Shown here one piece after another: positions 18,491 through 27,471 of a stretch of 64,000 nucleotides of DNA. Numbering within the stretch: position 1 is the first letter of the stretch; each line of letters begins with the position of its first letter. The DNA is taken from assembly GCA_021805865.1 (NCBI GenBank), contig JAJZDX010000022.1, positions 1-64,000 of the forward strand. Direction: 5' to 3'. The position numbers were made by a program, and so were the translations under genes. Below the pieces are notes generated by a model. It was not told where the DNA came from and searched no databases. It saw only the letters and a program-made list of their open reading frames with translations. This DNA comes from Pseudomonadota bacterium. Its GTDB lineage: Bacteria > Pseudomonadota > Gammaproteobacteria > Steroidobacterales > Steroidobacteraceae.

Positions 18491-19231
18491 ATGCTAGAGA
18501 ATGACGTCGCGCTCGTTACGGGCGCTTCCCGTGGAATCGGTCGGGAAATCGCCCTCGTGCTCGCGAGGGCCGGAGCGCGGGTGATCGGCACGGCCACCAC
18601 GCCCGCGGGTGCGGCCGCAATCACCGAGGCGCTGCGCGCCGATGGGGTGAAGGGCCGCGGCGCGGTGCTCGATGTGGCCGACAGCGCCTCGATCGAGGCG
18701 CTGCTCGGTGAGCTCGAGGCGGCGGGCGACATGCCGACCATTCTGGTCAACAACGCGGCCATCACGCGCGACGGGCTGCTGCTGCGGATGAAACCCGAGG
18801 ACTGGGATCGGGTGATCGCGACCAACCTGACCTCGGTGTTCCGTCTGTCCAAGGCGTGCCTGCGGCCCATGATGAAGGAGCGGTGCGGGCGGATCGTCAA
18901 CCTGACCTCGGTGGTGGCGCTGACCGGGAACCCTGGCCAGGCCAACTACGCCGCCGCCAAGGCGGGCCTGCTCGGCTTCACCAAGTCACTCGCGCGGGAG
19001 GTGGCCTCGCGCGGCATCACCGTCAATGCGGTCGCCCCGGGCTTCATCGACACCGACATGACTCGCGCGCTCGGGGAGGAGCAGCGCGCCGCCCTTCTCA
19101 CCCAGATCCCCGCGGCCCGGCTCGGCTCTCCCGCAGACGTGGCCGCGGCCGTGCTCTTTCTCTCCTCGCCCCAGGCCGGCTACATCACGGGCGAGACGCT
19201 GCATGTCAATGGCGGCATGTACATGCCCTGA
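18491..19231 (+). CDS. fabG: 3-oxoacyl-ACP reductase
   Basis: This NADPH-dependent short-chain dehydrogenase of 246 residues reduces 3-ketoacyl-ACP. The Rossmann glycine motif TGASRGIG is at residues 10-17 and NNAAITRD is near 88. The catalytic Ser lies in NLTSVVALTG near 139, and the Tyr-x3-Lys motif YAAAKAG is near 153-157. The C-terminus SPQAGYITGETLHVNGGMYM is highly FabG-like. An adjacent TTG in frame at 18488 is possible, but the ATG at 18491 is favoured. It lies 86 bases after fabD and 209 bases before acpP. Confidence 0.95.
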   Translation: MLENDVALVTGASRGIGREIALVLARAGARVIGTATTPAGAAAITEALRADGVKGRGAVLDVADSASIEALLGELEAAGDMPTILVNNAAITRDGLLLRMKPEDWDRVIATNLTSVFRLSKACLRPMMKERCGRIVNLTSVVALTGNPGQANYAAAKAGLLGFTKSLAREVASRGITVNAVAPGFIDTDMTRALGEEQRAALLTQIPAARLGSPADVAAAVLFLSSPQAGYITGETLHVNGGMYMP

Positions 19232-19372
19232 GGCGCGCCTGGCGGCCCCGCCGGGAGGGCTCCCGGTGCCCCGGACGGGGGTCTCTGAACATTTCACTTG
19301 GAAAATCAATCACTCACGGGCTTGAACGGCGAGTGGCGGCCCGCGGGGTGTTCCCCTAAAATACCGCGCCCT

Positions 19373-19398
19373 GCCGCGCCCTTTTTTGGCGGCGCGGC
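19373..19398. repeat. Inverted repeat in the fabG-acpP gap
   Basis: Eight-base arms gccgcgcc (19373-19380) and ggcgcggc (19391-19398) enclose a loop that contains a run of six T. The element lies 43 bases upstream of the acpP start. It could be an attenuator or a transcript-processing hairpin that lets acpP be expressed differently from fabG; it does not have the trailing T-run of a standard terminator. Confidence 0.35.
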
Positions 19399-19440
19399 CG
19401 ATTGAGTACTTTTACTACCTATGCATAAGGACCAACTTTA

Positions 19441-19683
19441 ATGAGCACAGTTGAGCAGCAGGTCAAGGCCATCGTGGCCGAGCAGCTTGGCGTCAAGCAA
19501 GAGCAGGTGACCAATGACGCCTCTTTCGTGGACGATCTTGGCGCGGACTCGCTCGACACCGTAGAGCTGGTCATGGCCCTCGAGGAAGAGTTCGAGATCG
19601 AGATCCCGGATGAGGACGCCGAGAAGATCACGACGGTCCAACAGGCGATCGATTACATCAACGAGCGCCGCAACAAGTCCTGA
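19441..19683 (+). CDS. acpP: Acyl carrier protein
   Basis: This is an 80-residue acidic protein, essentially the textbook AcpP. Serine 37 in [13 protein letters not shown] is the 4'-phosphopantetheine attachment site. The flanking helices ([16 protein letters not shown] and [20 protein letters not shown]) are those recognised by fatty-acid enzymes. A clear AAGGA ribosome-binding site lies about 8 bases upstream in an AT-rich leader. Codon use is less GC-extreme than its neighbours, as expected for a very highly expressed gene. Confidence 0.97.
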   Translation: MSTVEQQVKAIVAEQLGVKQEQVTNDASFVDDLGADSLDTVELVMALEEEFEIEIPDEDAEKITTVQQAIDYINERRNKS

Positions 19684-19756
19684 GCCCGCGCTCGGGCGGC
19701 CGCGGAGCGCGGCGCGGAATCCTTCAGCTGAAGCTTTCTCGAGACACAGGTAGCGC

Positions 19757-21004
19757 GTGAGCAAACGTCGGGTAGTGGTAACGGGAATGGGGATCGTCTC
19801 GCCGGTGGGCAGCTCGGTCGAGGCGGCGTGGAAGGCCATCCTCGCAGGCGAGAGCGGCATCGGGCCGGTCACGCGCTTCGATGTGTCGGCCTTTCCGGTG
19901 CGCTTCGGCGGGCATGTCCGCGACTTCGATGTCAACCGCTATTTCGACACCAAGGATCAGCGGCGCATGGATGAGTTCATGCACTACGGCGTCGCGGCCG
20001 GCATCCAGGCGGTCGAGAACTCGGGGATCGATTTCTCGAGAAGCGACGTCACACGCTGCGGGGCGGTGTGCGGCGCCGGCATCGGCGGCCTCGGCACGAT
20101 CGAAAGGGAGTATGGCGAGGTCGTCAAGAGCGGCAATCCGCGCAAGATCTCCCCGTTCTTCGTGCCGGCGAGCATCATCAACATGATCGCCGGGCACCTC
20201 TCGATCCGCTTCGGGCTGAAGGGGCCGAATCTCGGCGTGGTCACCGCCTGCACCACCTCGACGCACGCGATCGGCCTCGCCATGCGCACCATCCAGTACG
20301 GGGATGCCGATCTGCTCATCGCCGGCGGCGGGGAGATGGCCACCACCGTGTGCGGCCTGGCGAGCTTCGCCCAGGCCAAGGCGCTCTCCCGGCGCAACGA
20401 GGCGCCGGCGGAGGCGAGCCGTCCCTGGGACAAGGACCGGGACGGGTTCGTGCTGGGCGATGGCGGCGGGGCGGTCATTCTCGAGGAACTCGAGCATGCC
20501 CGCGCGCGCGGAGCGTGCATCTATGCGGAGCTGCTCGGCTTCGGCATGAGCGGCGATGCCTACCACATCACGCTGCCTCCGGAAGACGGCGACGGCGCGC
20601 GCCTCTCGATGGTCCATGCGCTGAAGGATGCCGGGCTCAACCCCGAGCAGGTGCAGTACGTCAATGCGCACGCGACCTCGACACCCGCCGGCGACCAGGT
20701 GGAGACGGTCGCTCTCAAGCGCGCCTTCGGCGAGCATGCCTATCGCCTCGCCGTCAGCTCCACCAAGTCGATGACGGGACATCTGTTGGGCGCGGCGGGC
20801 GTGGTGGAGGCCATCTTCTGCATCCTCGCGCTGCGCGATCAGGTGGCCCCGCCCACCATCAACTATCACACGCCGGATCCGGACTGCGACCTCGACTACG
20901 TGCCCAACACGGCGCGGCAGATGAAGATCGACGTTGCGCTGTCGAACTCCTTCGGCTTCGGGGGCACCAACGGCTCCGTGGTCTTCAGGCGCTTCACCGG
21001 TTGA
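19757..21004 (+). CDS. fabF: 3-oxoacyl-ACP synthase II
   Basis: This 415-residue elongating condensing enzyme starts at GTG 19757 (MSKRRVVVTGMGIVSPVG). The nucleophilic cysteine is in VTACTTSTHAIG near residue 165. The two catalytic histidines lie in VNAHATSTPAGD near 304 and TKSMTGHLLGAAG near 340, and the C-terminal SNSFGFGGTNGS is diagnostic. It extends acyl-ACP with malonyl-ACP supplied by FabD. It follows acpP by 73 bases and is followed almost directly by pabB, an arrangement known from Xanthomonas-like genomes. Confidence 0.95.
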   Translation: MSKRRVVVTGMGIVSPVGSSVEAAWKAILAGESGIGPVTRFDVSAFPVRFGGHVRDFDVNRYFDTKDQRRMDEFMHYGVAAGIQAVENSGIDFSRSDVTRCGAVCGAGIGGLGTIEREYGEVVKSGNPRKISPFFVPASIINMIAGHLSIRFGLKGPNLGVVTACTTSTHAIGLAMRTIQYGDADLLIAGGGEMATTVCGLASFAQAKALSRRNEAPAEASRPWDKDRDGFVLGDGGGAVILEELEHARARGACIYAELLGFGMSGDAYHITLPPEDGDGARLSMVHALKDAGLNPEQVQYVNAHATSTPAGDQVETVALKRAFGEHAYRLAVSSTKSMTGHLLGAAGVVEAIFCILALRDQVAPPTINYHTPDPDCDLDYVPNTARQMKIDVALSNSFGFGGTNGSVVFRRFTG

Positions 21005-21014
21005 AGATCCGGGC

Positions 21015-22373
21015 TTGATCGTCCGCGACCTCGAGGCGTCCGCCCTTGTGTTGCGAGCGCTCGCGGCAGGCCAGCCCGAGCGCTACCCGGTGCTGCTCGA
21101 CAGCGCCGCGGACGGTCCGCTCAGCCGCTTCAGCGTGCTCATGGCCGAGCCCTCCGGGGCGCTCTGGAGCGATGCCGAGGGGCGCCTTGGCGCCGAGGCG
21201 GTGCCCTGCGAAGTGGCGGGCCCCGGGGGCTTTCTCGATGCCCTGGCGAGGTGGTGGGGGGCGGAGCGGCGCCTCGGGGGCGGCGAGCCCCACTTTTTCC
21301 ACGGCGGCTGGGCGGTCTTTCTCTCCTATGAGATCGCCGCAGAGATCGAGCCGCGCCTGCGGCTGCCGCCGGCCGCCTTTCCCTGGCGGGCTTTCGCGCT
21401 GCGCATCCCCTGCGCCCTCGTGCATGACCGCTTGGACGGCAAGACCCGCCTCGTCGCGGAGCCGGCCGCCGCCGGCTCGATCGGGCGCATCGAAGCCGAT
21501 GTCCGGGCAGCGGCCCGCGGCAGCCTCGCCGGCGGGCCCCTTGCCCTCTCGGACCTCGAGGAGGAGCGGCCCGAGGCCTATCTCGAGCGCGTGCGTCGCG
21601 CCAAGGAGTACATCGCCGCCGGCGACATCTATCAGGCGAACCTCTCCCGGCCCTGGCGTGCGCGCTTCGCGGGCGGGACGGGCGAGCTTTACGAGCGGCT
21701 GTGCGCGGCCAATCCGGCGCCGTTTGCGGCCCTGGCGCAGTGGCGGGGCGGGGCGATCCTCAGCTCCTCTCCGGAGCGATTGCTGCGGGTGGCGGGCTCG
21801 CGTCTCGACACACGCCCGATCGCCGGCACGCGCCCGCGCAGCCGCCGTCCCGGGCAGGACGGGAGCGAGATGGCGGCGCTCTCGGCGCATCCGAAGGAGC
21901 GAGCCGAGCACATCATGCTGATCGACCTCGAGCGCAACGACCTCGGCCGGGTCTGCGAGCCGGGGACGGTGCGGGTCGATGAGCTCATGAGCATCGAGTC
22001 GTATGCTCACGTGCACCATATCGTCTCGAACGTGAGCGGGGTGCTGAGAGCGGACAGGACGCCGATCGATGCCCTGCGCGCGGTGTTCCCCGGAGGCACG
22101 ATCACCGGCTGTCCGAAGTTCCGCTGCATGCAGATCATCGCCGAGCTCGAGGGCGAGGGCCGCGGCGCCTACACCGGCTCGCTCGGCTGGCTCGGCCTCG
22201 ACGGCAGCCTCGATTTCAACATCCTGATCCGCACCCTCTCCCTGAGCGCGGGGGCGCTCGAGTGGCGCGCCGGCGCCGGTATCGTGGCCGACTCCGACCC
22301 CGGGCGCGAGCTCGAGGAGACCCGGGCCAAGGCCCGCGGGCTGCTCGCCGCGCTCGATCGGGGTGTGCCGTGA
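21015..22373 (+). CDS. pabB: Aminodeoxychorismate synthase component I
   Basis: PabB aminates chorismate to 4-amino-4-deoxychorismate in folate synthesis. About 452 residues; the TTG at 21015 is the probable start because the frame upstream overlaps fabF and loses similarity. Conserved blocks are RRAKEYIAAGDIYQANLSR, then SSPERLLRV, PIAGTRPRSRR (chorismate pocket), ERAEHIMLIDLERNDLGRV and AVFPGGTITGCPKFRCMQII. It overlaps pabC by 4 bases (GTGA). The glutaminase subunit pabA is not in the window. Confidence 0.9.
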   Translation: MIVRDLEASALVLRALAAGQPERYPVLLDSAADGPLSRFSVLMAEPSGALWSDAEGRLGAEAVPCEVAGPGGFLDALARWWGAERRLGGGEPHFFHGGWAVFLSYEIAAEIEPRLRLPPAAFPWRAFALRIPCALVHDRLDGKTRLVAEPAAAGSIGRIEADVRAAARGSLAGGPLALSDLEEERPEAYLERVRRAKEYIAAGDIYQANLSRPWRARFAGGTGELYERLCAANPAPFAALAQWRGGAILSSSPERLLRVAGSRLDTRPIAGTRPRSRRPGQDGSEMAALSAHPKERAEHIMLIDLERNDLGRVCEPGTVRVDELMSIESYAHVHHIVSNVSGVLRADRTPIDALRAVFPGGTITGCPKFRCMQIIAELEGEGRGAYTGSLGWLGLDGSLDFNILIRTLSLSAGALEWRAGAGIVADSDPGRELEETRAKARGLLAALDRGVP

Positions 22374-23218
22374 CCGCAGCCACGGTGTGGATCAACGGCG
22401 AGCGCGCGGACAGCCTCTCGGCGCTCGATCGCGGACTGCACTACGGGGACGGCCTGTTCGAGACGGTTGCCTGCGTCAACGGCCGCCCGCGCCTGCTGTC
22501 GCTGCACCTGGCGCGCCTCGCCCTCGGCTGCGCGCGCCTGAGGCTGCCCGCGCCCGGCCCGCAGCGGCTGCGGGCCGGGATCGAGCAGGCCGCCGCGCAG
22601 GCCGACCGCTCGATCGTGAAACTGCTGGTGACGCGCGGGGTCGCGGTGGGACGCGGCTACGCCGCCGGCGCTGAGCAGGGCAGCTGGCTCGTGATCCGCT
22701 ATCCTTGGCCCGAGGAGGATGCGGCGCTCGCCCGCTCCGGTGTGCGGGTGCGCACCGCCGCGACCCGGCTCGGGGAGAACCCGGCGCTCGCGGGGCTGAA
22801 GCACCTGAACCGCCTGGAGCAGATCCTGGCGCGCAACGAGGATTCCGTGATCGAGGCCGAGGAGGCGCTCATGCTCAGTCATTCCGGCAGGCTGATCTGC
22901 GGCACCATGAGCAATGTGTTCCTGGTGGATGAGGCGGGGGGACGGCGGCGGCTGCGCACGCCGGACCTCGCATTGTGCGGCGTGGCCGGCGTCATGAGGA
23001 GCGTGGTGCTGCGCGAGGCGGCCCATGAAGGCATCGCGGGGAGCGAGTGCGCGCTCACCCCGGCGGACCTCGACTCGGCCGCGGAGGTGTTCCTGACCAA
23101 CGCGCGCATCGGCATCTGGCCGGTGCGCGCGATCGACGGCCGAGCGCTCGCGCCGGGGCCGCTCACCCGGGGTCTGCAGGAGCGGCTCGCGCCGCTGCTC
23201 GAGGGCGCCGATGCTTGA
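22370..23218 (+). CDS. pabC: Aminodeoxychorismate lyase
   Basis: This 282-residue fold-type IV PLP enzyme releases 4-aminobenzoate and pyruvate from aminodeoxychorismate. The start is GTG at 22370, overlapping the pabB stop. It shows the expected DRGLHYGDGLFETVACVNGR near residue 18-38, the PLP lysine in LAGLKHLNRLEQILA near 145, and SGRLICGTMSNVFLVD. The C-terminal EVFLTNARIGIWPV matches the PabC branch better than branched-chain aminotransferases. It overlaps mltG by 8 bases. Confidence 0.9.
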   Translation: MTAATVWINGERADSLSALDRGLHYGDGLFETVACVNGRPRLLSLHLARLALGCARLRLPAPGPQRLRAGIEQAAAQADRSIVKLLVTRGVAVGRGYAAGAEQGSWLVIRYPWPEEDAALARSGVRVRTAATRLGENPALAGLKHLNRLEQILARNEDSVIEAEEALMLSHSGRLICGTMSNVFLVDEAGGRRRLRTPDLALCGVAGVMRSVVLREAAHEGIAGSECALTPADLDSAAEVFLTNARIGIWPVRAIDGRALAPGPLTRGLQERLAPLLEGADA

Positions 23219-24263
23219 TCTCACGCGCGGAAAGCGCCGTCTGCTTCTGATCGGCGCGCTGGTGCTCGCCGCGGCGGCGGGCGGCTATGGGCTGCTCGAG
23301 CGCAACTACACCGCGCCCGGCCCCTCGGGCAAGCCGGTGCGCCTGAATGTCACCGCGGGCGAGAGCCTGCACGAGGTGTTCGCGCAGCTTGCCGGCCTCG
23401 GCGCGCTGCGCCATCCGCGGGTGGTGGAGGCATACATGCGCCTGCGCGGCATCGAGCCGCGCATCGAGATCGGCGTATACGACATCCCGGCGCACGCGAG
23501 CCCGGCGCAAATCGTGCGGCGGTTCGCGGCGGGACAGGTGGTGTTGGATCGGATCACGGTCGTGGAGGGTACGACCTTCGCCGAGTTCCTCCATGAGCTC
23601 GATGCCGATCCGGACATCGATCCCACCCTGCGCGGCAAGAGCGCCCGGCAGATCATGGCCGCCCTCGGACACCGGGGGCAGAGTCCGGAGGGCCGGTTCT
23701 TCCCCTCCACCTACATCTTCTCGCCGGGCACCCCGGACATCACGATCCTGCGCATGGCCTACAGGAAAATGTCCTCGATGCTCGCGCGGGTCTGGCGGAG
23801 GCGCAGCGCGCAACTGCCGCTGAAGAGCCCGTACCAGGCGCTCATCCTGGCCTCGATGATCGAGAAGGAGACCGGCGTGGCCGGGGAGCGGCGGCGGATC
23901 GCGGGCGTGTTCGTGAACCGCCTGCGACTTGGCATGAAGCTGCAATCGGACCCGACGGTGATCTACGGTCTCGGCAGCCGCTATCACGGCGCGATCAGCA
24001 TCCGGGACCTCGCCACCGCCACGCCTTACAACACCTATACCCGCAGCGGACTGCCCCCGACACCCATCTGTCTGCCCGGGGTGAGGTCGCTGCGCGCCGC
24101 CGTGCACCCGCAGAAGACCCCCGACCTGTATTTCGTCGCCACCGGCAAGGGCGGCCATCACTTCTCCAGAACCCTCGCCACGCACGATGCGCAGGTGCGG
24201 CGCTACCTCGCGCGGCTGCGCCTCGATCGCGAGCAGGCCGCGCGCCCCAAGGCCGCGCAATGA
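23211..24263 (+). CDS. mltG: Endolytic murein transglycosylase (YceG-like)
   Basis: This 350-residue membrane-anchored lytic transglycosylase has one N-terminal helix (about residues 10-28), a LysM-like segment (LNVTAGESLHEVFAQLAGLG), and the YceG catalytic domain. The catalytic glutamate is in LILASMIEKETGV near 219. The downstream FVNRLRLGMKLQSDPTVIYGLG, YNTYTRSGLPPTPI and VATGKGGHHFS motifs are intact. It cleaves nascent glycan strands in the inner membrane. Conserved neighbour of pabC and tmk in gammaproteobacteria. Confidence 0.94.
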   Translation: MLDLTRGKRRLLLIGALVLAAAAGGYGLLERNYTAPGPSGKPVRLNVTAGESLHEVFAQLAGLGALRHPRVVEAYMRLRGIEPRIEIGVYDIPAHASPAQIVRRFAAGQVVLDRITVVEGTTFAEFLHELDADPDIDPTLRGKSARQIMAALGHRGQSPEGRFFPSTYIFSPGTPDITILRMAYRKMSSMLARVWRRRSAQLPLKSPYQALILASMIEKETGVAGERRRIAGVFVNRLRLGMKLQSDPTVIYGLGSRYHGAISIRDLATATPYNTYTRSGLPPTPICLPGVRSLRAAVHPQKTPDLYFVATGKGGHHFSRTLATHDAQVRRYLARLRLDREQAARPKAAQ

Positions 24264-24904
24264 CCCCGGGCCGGCTCATCACGCTCGAGGGTATCGAGGG
24301 CGCCGGCAAGTCAACCGTCGCGCGCTGGGTGTGCGAGTGGCTGCAGGGGCGCTCGGTGAGCGCGCTCCTCACGCGCGAGCCCGGTGGCACGGAGCTCGCC
24401 GAGCGGGTGCGGCGAATCGTGCTCGAGCGGGGGAGCGAGTCGGTCTCCGCCACCGCCGAGACGTTGCTGATGTTCGCCGCGCGGGACATCCATCTCGAGA
24501 ACCTCATCCGGCCGGCGCTCGCGCGCGGGGACTGGGTGGTGTGCGATCGCTTCACGGATGCCACCCGGGCCTACCAGGGGGCCGGACGGGGCGTCGAGGG
24601 AGCCTGGATCGAGCAGCTCGCGGCCCGGGTCCAGGGCGAGCTCGAGCCCGCCTGCACGCTGCTGCTCGATCTGCCGGTGGCGAGGGGCCTTGCGCGTGCG
24701 AAGAGCCGCCGCGAGGGGGCATCCGATCGCTTCGAGGCCGAGACGAGCGCGTTCTTCGAGCGGGTGCGGGCCGGGTACCTGCAGCTCGCCCGGCGTGAGC
24801 CGCGCCGGATCGAGCTCATCGACGCGGCCGCTCCGCTCGAGGACGTGCAGCGTCAGATCGCCGCGGTCCTCTCGCGACTGATGGCGGCGAGGGGCGGTGC
24901 ATGA
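24260..24904 (+). CDS. tmk: Thymidylate kinase
   Basis: This 214-residue P-loop kinase phosphorylates dTMP to dTDP. The P-loop GIEGAGKST is near residues 10-18, the DR(Y/F) motif is in VVCDRFTDATRAYQG near 93, and a LID-like region KSRREGASDRFEAE is near 153. REPGGTELAE is the usual TMP-kinase segment. It overlaps mltG and holB by 4 bases each, so it lies in the middle of a translationally coupled operon. Confidence 0.94.
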   Translation: MTPGRLITLEGIEGAGKSTVARWVCEWLQGRSVSALLTREPGGTELAERVRRIVLERGSESVSATAETLLMFAARDIHLENLIRPALARGDWVVCDRFTDATRAYQGAGRGVEGAWIEQLAARVQGELEPACTLLLDLPVARGLARAKSRREGASDRFEAETSAFFERVRAGYLQLARREPRRIELIDAAAPLEDVQRQIAAVLSRLMAARGGA

Positions 24905-25863
24905 CCCCTGAGTGGCTGCACGGGCAGATGCAGCGCCTGCGAGGCGCCTGGGCGGCCGGGAGGTTTCCCCATGCGCTGCTCATTCACGAGGCGCCGGGAG
25001 CGGGCGGGCAGTGGCTGGCGCTGTGGGCGGCGCAGCTCGTGCTGTGCACGCAGCCCACCCAGGCTCCCTGCGGGCAGTGCGCCGCCTGCGGACACGTGGC
25101 CCGGCGCCAGCATCCGGACCTGGCGCTGCTCGGGCCGCTCGAGGAGGCCACGCAGATCCGCATCGAGCAGGTGCGCGAGTTGAGCGCCGATCTCGCCTTG
25201 ACGGCCCATCAGGGCGGCTACAAGGTGGGCATCCTCTCGCCCGCCGACAGCATGAACCGCTTCGCCGCCAACGCGCTGCTGAAGACGCTCGAGGAGCCGC
25301 CGCCGCACACGCTCCTGGCACTGGTCGCCACCCAACCCTCGCGCCTGCCGGCGACGATCTTGAGCCGCTGCCAGCGGGTGAGGGTGCAAGCGCCCACGCG
25401 CGAGCAGGCCCTAGAGTGGCTGCGCGCGAGCCGGGGGGAGGCCGACTGGGAGACGGTTCTGGGGGTGCTCGGCGAGGCGCCCGTGCTCGCCGCCGAGGCC
25501 GATCCGGCCGCGGTGATCGAGGCGGCGAGGGAGGCACGGCGGGACCTTGCGCAGGCGGGAGCCGGCGAAGGCGATCCGGTCGCCGCTGCCGAGCGCTGGG
25601 TGCGCTCGGAGCCGAAGCTGCGCCTCGCCTGTTTCGAGAACTGGGTCACGGAACGGATCCGGGAGCGGCTCCTGCCCCCCGGTCAATCCTCGGAAGTGCG
25701 CGCTGGCGCGCAACCGGGGGGCACCGGGCGGTTGAGCATAAGGGATTGGTTCGAGCTGCTGGACGCGGTGCGGGAGCTCAAGTCATCATTCGATGCGCCG
25801 ATCAACCGGAGTATGGCGATCGAGACGCTGCTGCGGCGCATGGCGATGAATCGCCCCGTGTGA
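24901..25863 (+). CDS. holB: DNA polymerase III delta-prime subunit
   Basis: This 320-residue clamp-loader subunit belongs to the AAA family. It has FPHALLIHEAPGAGGQ where a P-loop would be, which is degenerate as in most delta-prime subunits. The four-cysteine zinc module CTQPTQAPCGQCAACGH is near residues 51-67. TAHQGGYKVGILSPADSMN and NALLKTLEEPPPHTLLALVA follow. Start ATG overlaps the tmk stop. It is followed by pilZ after about 50 bases. Confidence 0.9.
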   Translation: MTPEWLHGQMQRLRGAWAAGRFPHALLIHEAPGAGGQWLALWAAQLVLCTQPTQAPCGQCAACGHVARRQHPDLALLGPLEEATQIRIEQVRELSADLALTAHQGGYKVGILSPADSMNRFAANALLKTLEEPPPHTLLALVATQPSRLPATILSRCQRVRVQAPTREQALEWLRASRGEADWETVLGVLGEAPVLAAEADPAAVIEAAREARRDLAQAGAGEGDPVAAAERWVRSEPKLRLACFENWVTERIRERLLPPGQSSEVRAGAQPGGTGRLSIRDWFELLDAVRELKSSFDAPINRSMAIETLLRRMAMNRPV

Positions 25864-25912
25864 GCGCGGGGCGGGTGCTGCGGGTGCCGAACTTACGCCT
25901 GAGGCGGGGATC

Positions 25913-26263
25913 TTGAAAGCAGGTGGGAACAAACCGAGTCTGCTGACGCTCACCATCAAGGACAAGAGCGCGCTGTACATGGCCTACATGCCGTTCGTGA
26001 AGAACGGGGGGCTGTTCATTCCGACCAACAGCAACTATCGGCTGGGAGACGAGGTCTTCATGCTGCTCAACCTCATGGGCGAGGACGAGAAGCTGCCGGT
26101 GGCCGGGCGGGTGATCTGGGTCACGCCGAAGGGCGCGCAGGGCAAGCGCACCGCCGGCATCGGCGTGCAGTTCAGCGAGCAGGACCACGGCCAGACGCAG
26201 AAGAAAATCGAGACCTACCTCGCGGGCGCGCTCTCCGGGGACAAGCCGACGCACACCATGTAG
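25913..26263 (+). CDS. pilZ: PilZ domain protein (type IV pilus biogenesis)
   Basis: This 116-residue protein resembles the small founding PilZ of Pseudomonas and Xanthomonas, which sits at the same place after holB. It contains LTLTIKDKSALYMAYMPFVKNGG, then FIPTNSNYRLGDEV, and PVAGRVIWVTPKGAQG with IGVQFSEQD. This type lacks the RxxxR c-di-GMP-binding motif, so it probably acts through protein contacts (PilB, FimX) in pilus assembly. The start is TTG at 25913, preceded by a purine-rich gaggcgggga. Confidence 0.9.
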   Translation: MKAGGNKPSLLTLTIKDKSALYMAYMPFVKNGGLFIPTNSNYRLGDEVFMLLNLMGEDEKLPVAGRVIWVTPKGAQGKRTAGIGVQFSEQDHGQTQKKIETYLAGALSGDKPTHTM

Positions 26264-26292
26264 CGCAGGAGGGGGAGCGCGGGGGCCTGGCC

Positions 26293-27360
26293 TCAGGCGC
26301 TGCGCCGAAGGGCCGCGATGTTCTGGTTCAGGCCGCCCTCGAGCACGTACGCATCGAACCCCCGCTCGATCAGGATGTAGGCCGCCGCGGAGCTGCGCCG
26401 GCCGCTATCGCAGTACACCACGTAGGGAGTGTGGCGATCGAGCAGGCCGAGCTTCATGCGGATGAAGTACAGCGGAATGTTGATCGAGCCCTCGATCGCG
26501 TGCGTCTGGCACTCCGCGGGCAGGCGCGCATCGAGCCAGCGGCCGCCGCGCGCGACGATCTCCCGCGCCCGCTCCCAGCCGACCCACTGCAGCAGCGGGT
26601 CGTTCATCAGCTCCCGGAAGTGGCGCTTGCCGAGGCGCATCAGCACCCCATCGGTGAGCATGCGCACCGTGGCGTTGCGCTGGGTTTCCGCGATGAGCGC
26701 ATCCTCTCCGAAGGGGTCCCCGACGCCGAGCTCGGCGAGCTTCAGGCCCGCCCGGTTGAGCGGCGTCTCGCGGGTCACCTGCGCCCGGCCGCTGATGATG
26801 ATGTAGAAATAGTCGCCTTCATCGCCCTGTCGGATCACGGTTTCCTCCGCCCCGACCGCCACGCGCTCCAGATGCGAGAAGATCGCCTGCAGGTTCGCCG
26901 GCGGGATGCGCCGGAAGGCCTCGCTTTGCAGCAGCGTCGTCATCCAGTCATCGGCGCCGCCCGCCGCCTCGGCGCACAGCTCGCTCACCTCGTACACCCC
27001 GGTCTGGTCCCAGGTGAGCACCAGGTCGAGCAGCTCGCTGTCGATCGAGAGGCAGCGCACCGGCTCGAGCGCGCGCACGCTCGAGGATCGCGGGCTCGTG
27101 GGACACAGCGCCCGGCGGGCCGGGTCCGTGCCGGCGCGGACGGTGCCGACGGTGCGCCCGCCCTCGAGGATCTCGACCGAGCCGGAGACGAGCCACATCG
27201 AGCGGCCGTCGAGATCGCCCTCGCTGAAGAGAGTCTGACCGGAGGAAAAGCGCTGCAGCGTCACCTTCTTGGCGAGCGCCGCGAGATTCTCGCGCTTGAG
27301 CCGATCGAGCGGCGCGAAGGACTTCAGCAGTTGTACGGCGGAGCTGCGCTCTGTGGACAT
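26293..27360 (-). CDS. Cyclic-nucleotide-binding-like / rhodanese fusion protein
   Basis: This 355-residue cytoplasmic protein has three parts. A first cNMP-like beta-roll (about 10-115, RFSSGQTLFSEGD) has a degenerate phosphate-binding cassette. A second cNMP domain (about 140-260) has a well-kept cassette, FGEDALIAETQRNATV. A C-terminal rhodanese domain (about 265-352) carries the active-site loop YCDSGRRSSAAA. The cysteine suggests sulfur-transfer or phosphatase-like chemistry gated by a ligand, which is inference. It lies 111 bases downstream of the fadJ-like gene on the same strand. No DNA-binding domain is visible. Confidence 0.85.
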   Translation of the reverse strand: MSTERSSAVQLLKSFAPLDRLKRENLAALAKKVTLQRFSSGQTLFSEGDLDGRSMWLVSGSVEILEGGRTVGTVRAGTDPARRALCPTSPRSSSVRALEPVRCLSIDSELLDLVLTWDQTGVYEVSELCAEAAGGADDWMTTLLQSEAFRRIPPANLQAIFSHLERVAVGAEETVIRQGDEGDYFYIIISGRAQVTRETPLNRAGLKLAELGVGDPFGEDALIAETQRNATVRMLTDGVLMRLGKRHFRELMNDPLLQWVGWERAREIVARGGRWLDARLPAECQTHAIEGSINIPLYFIRMKLGLLDRHTPYVVYCDSGRRSSAAAYILIERGFDAYVLEGGLNQNIAALRRSA

Positions 27361-27471
27361 CTGGAGCTCCGTGGACGGGAACGTGGCCCTATGCGCGGCT
27401 TGGGGCCGCCGACGGGGTCCATGCTAAGCGCCGGCCCGGTGCCGCCGCATGGGCATGGTTCACGGATTTGA

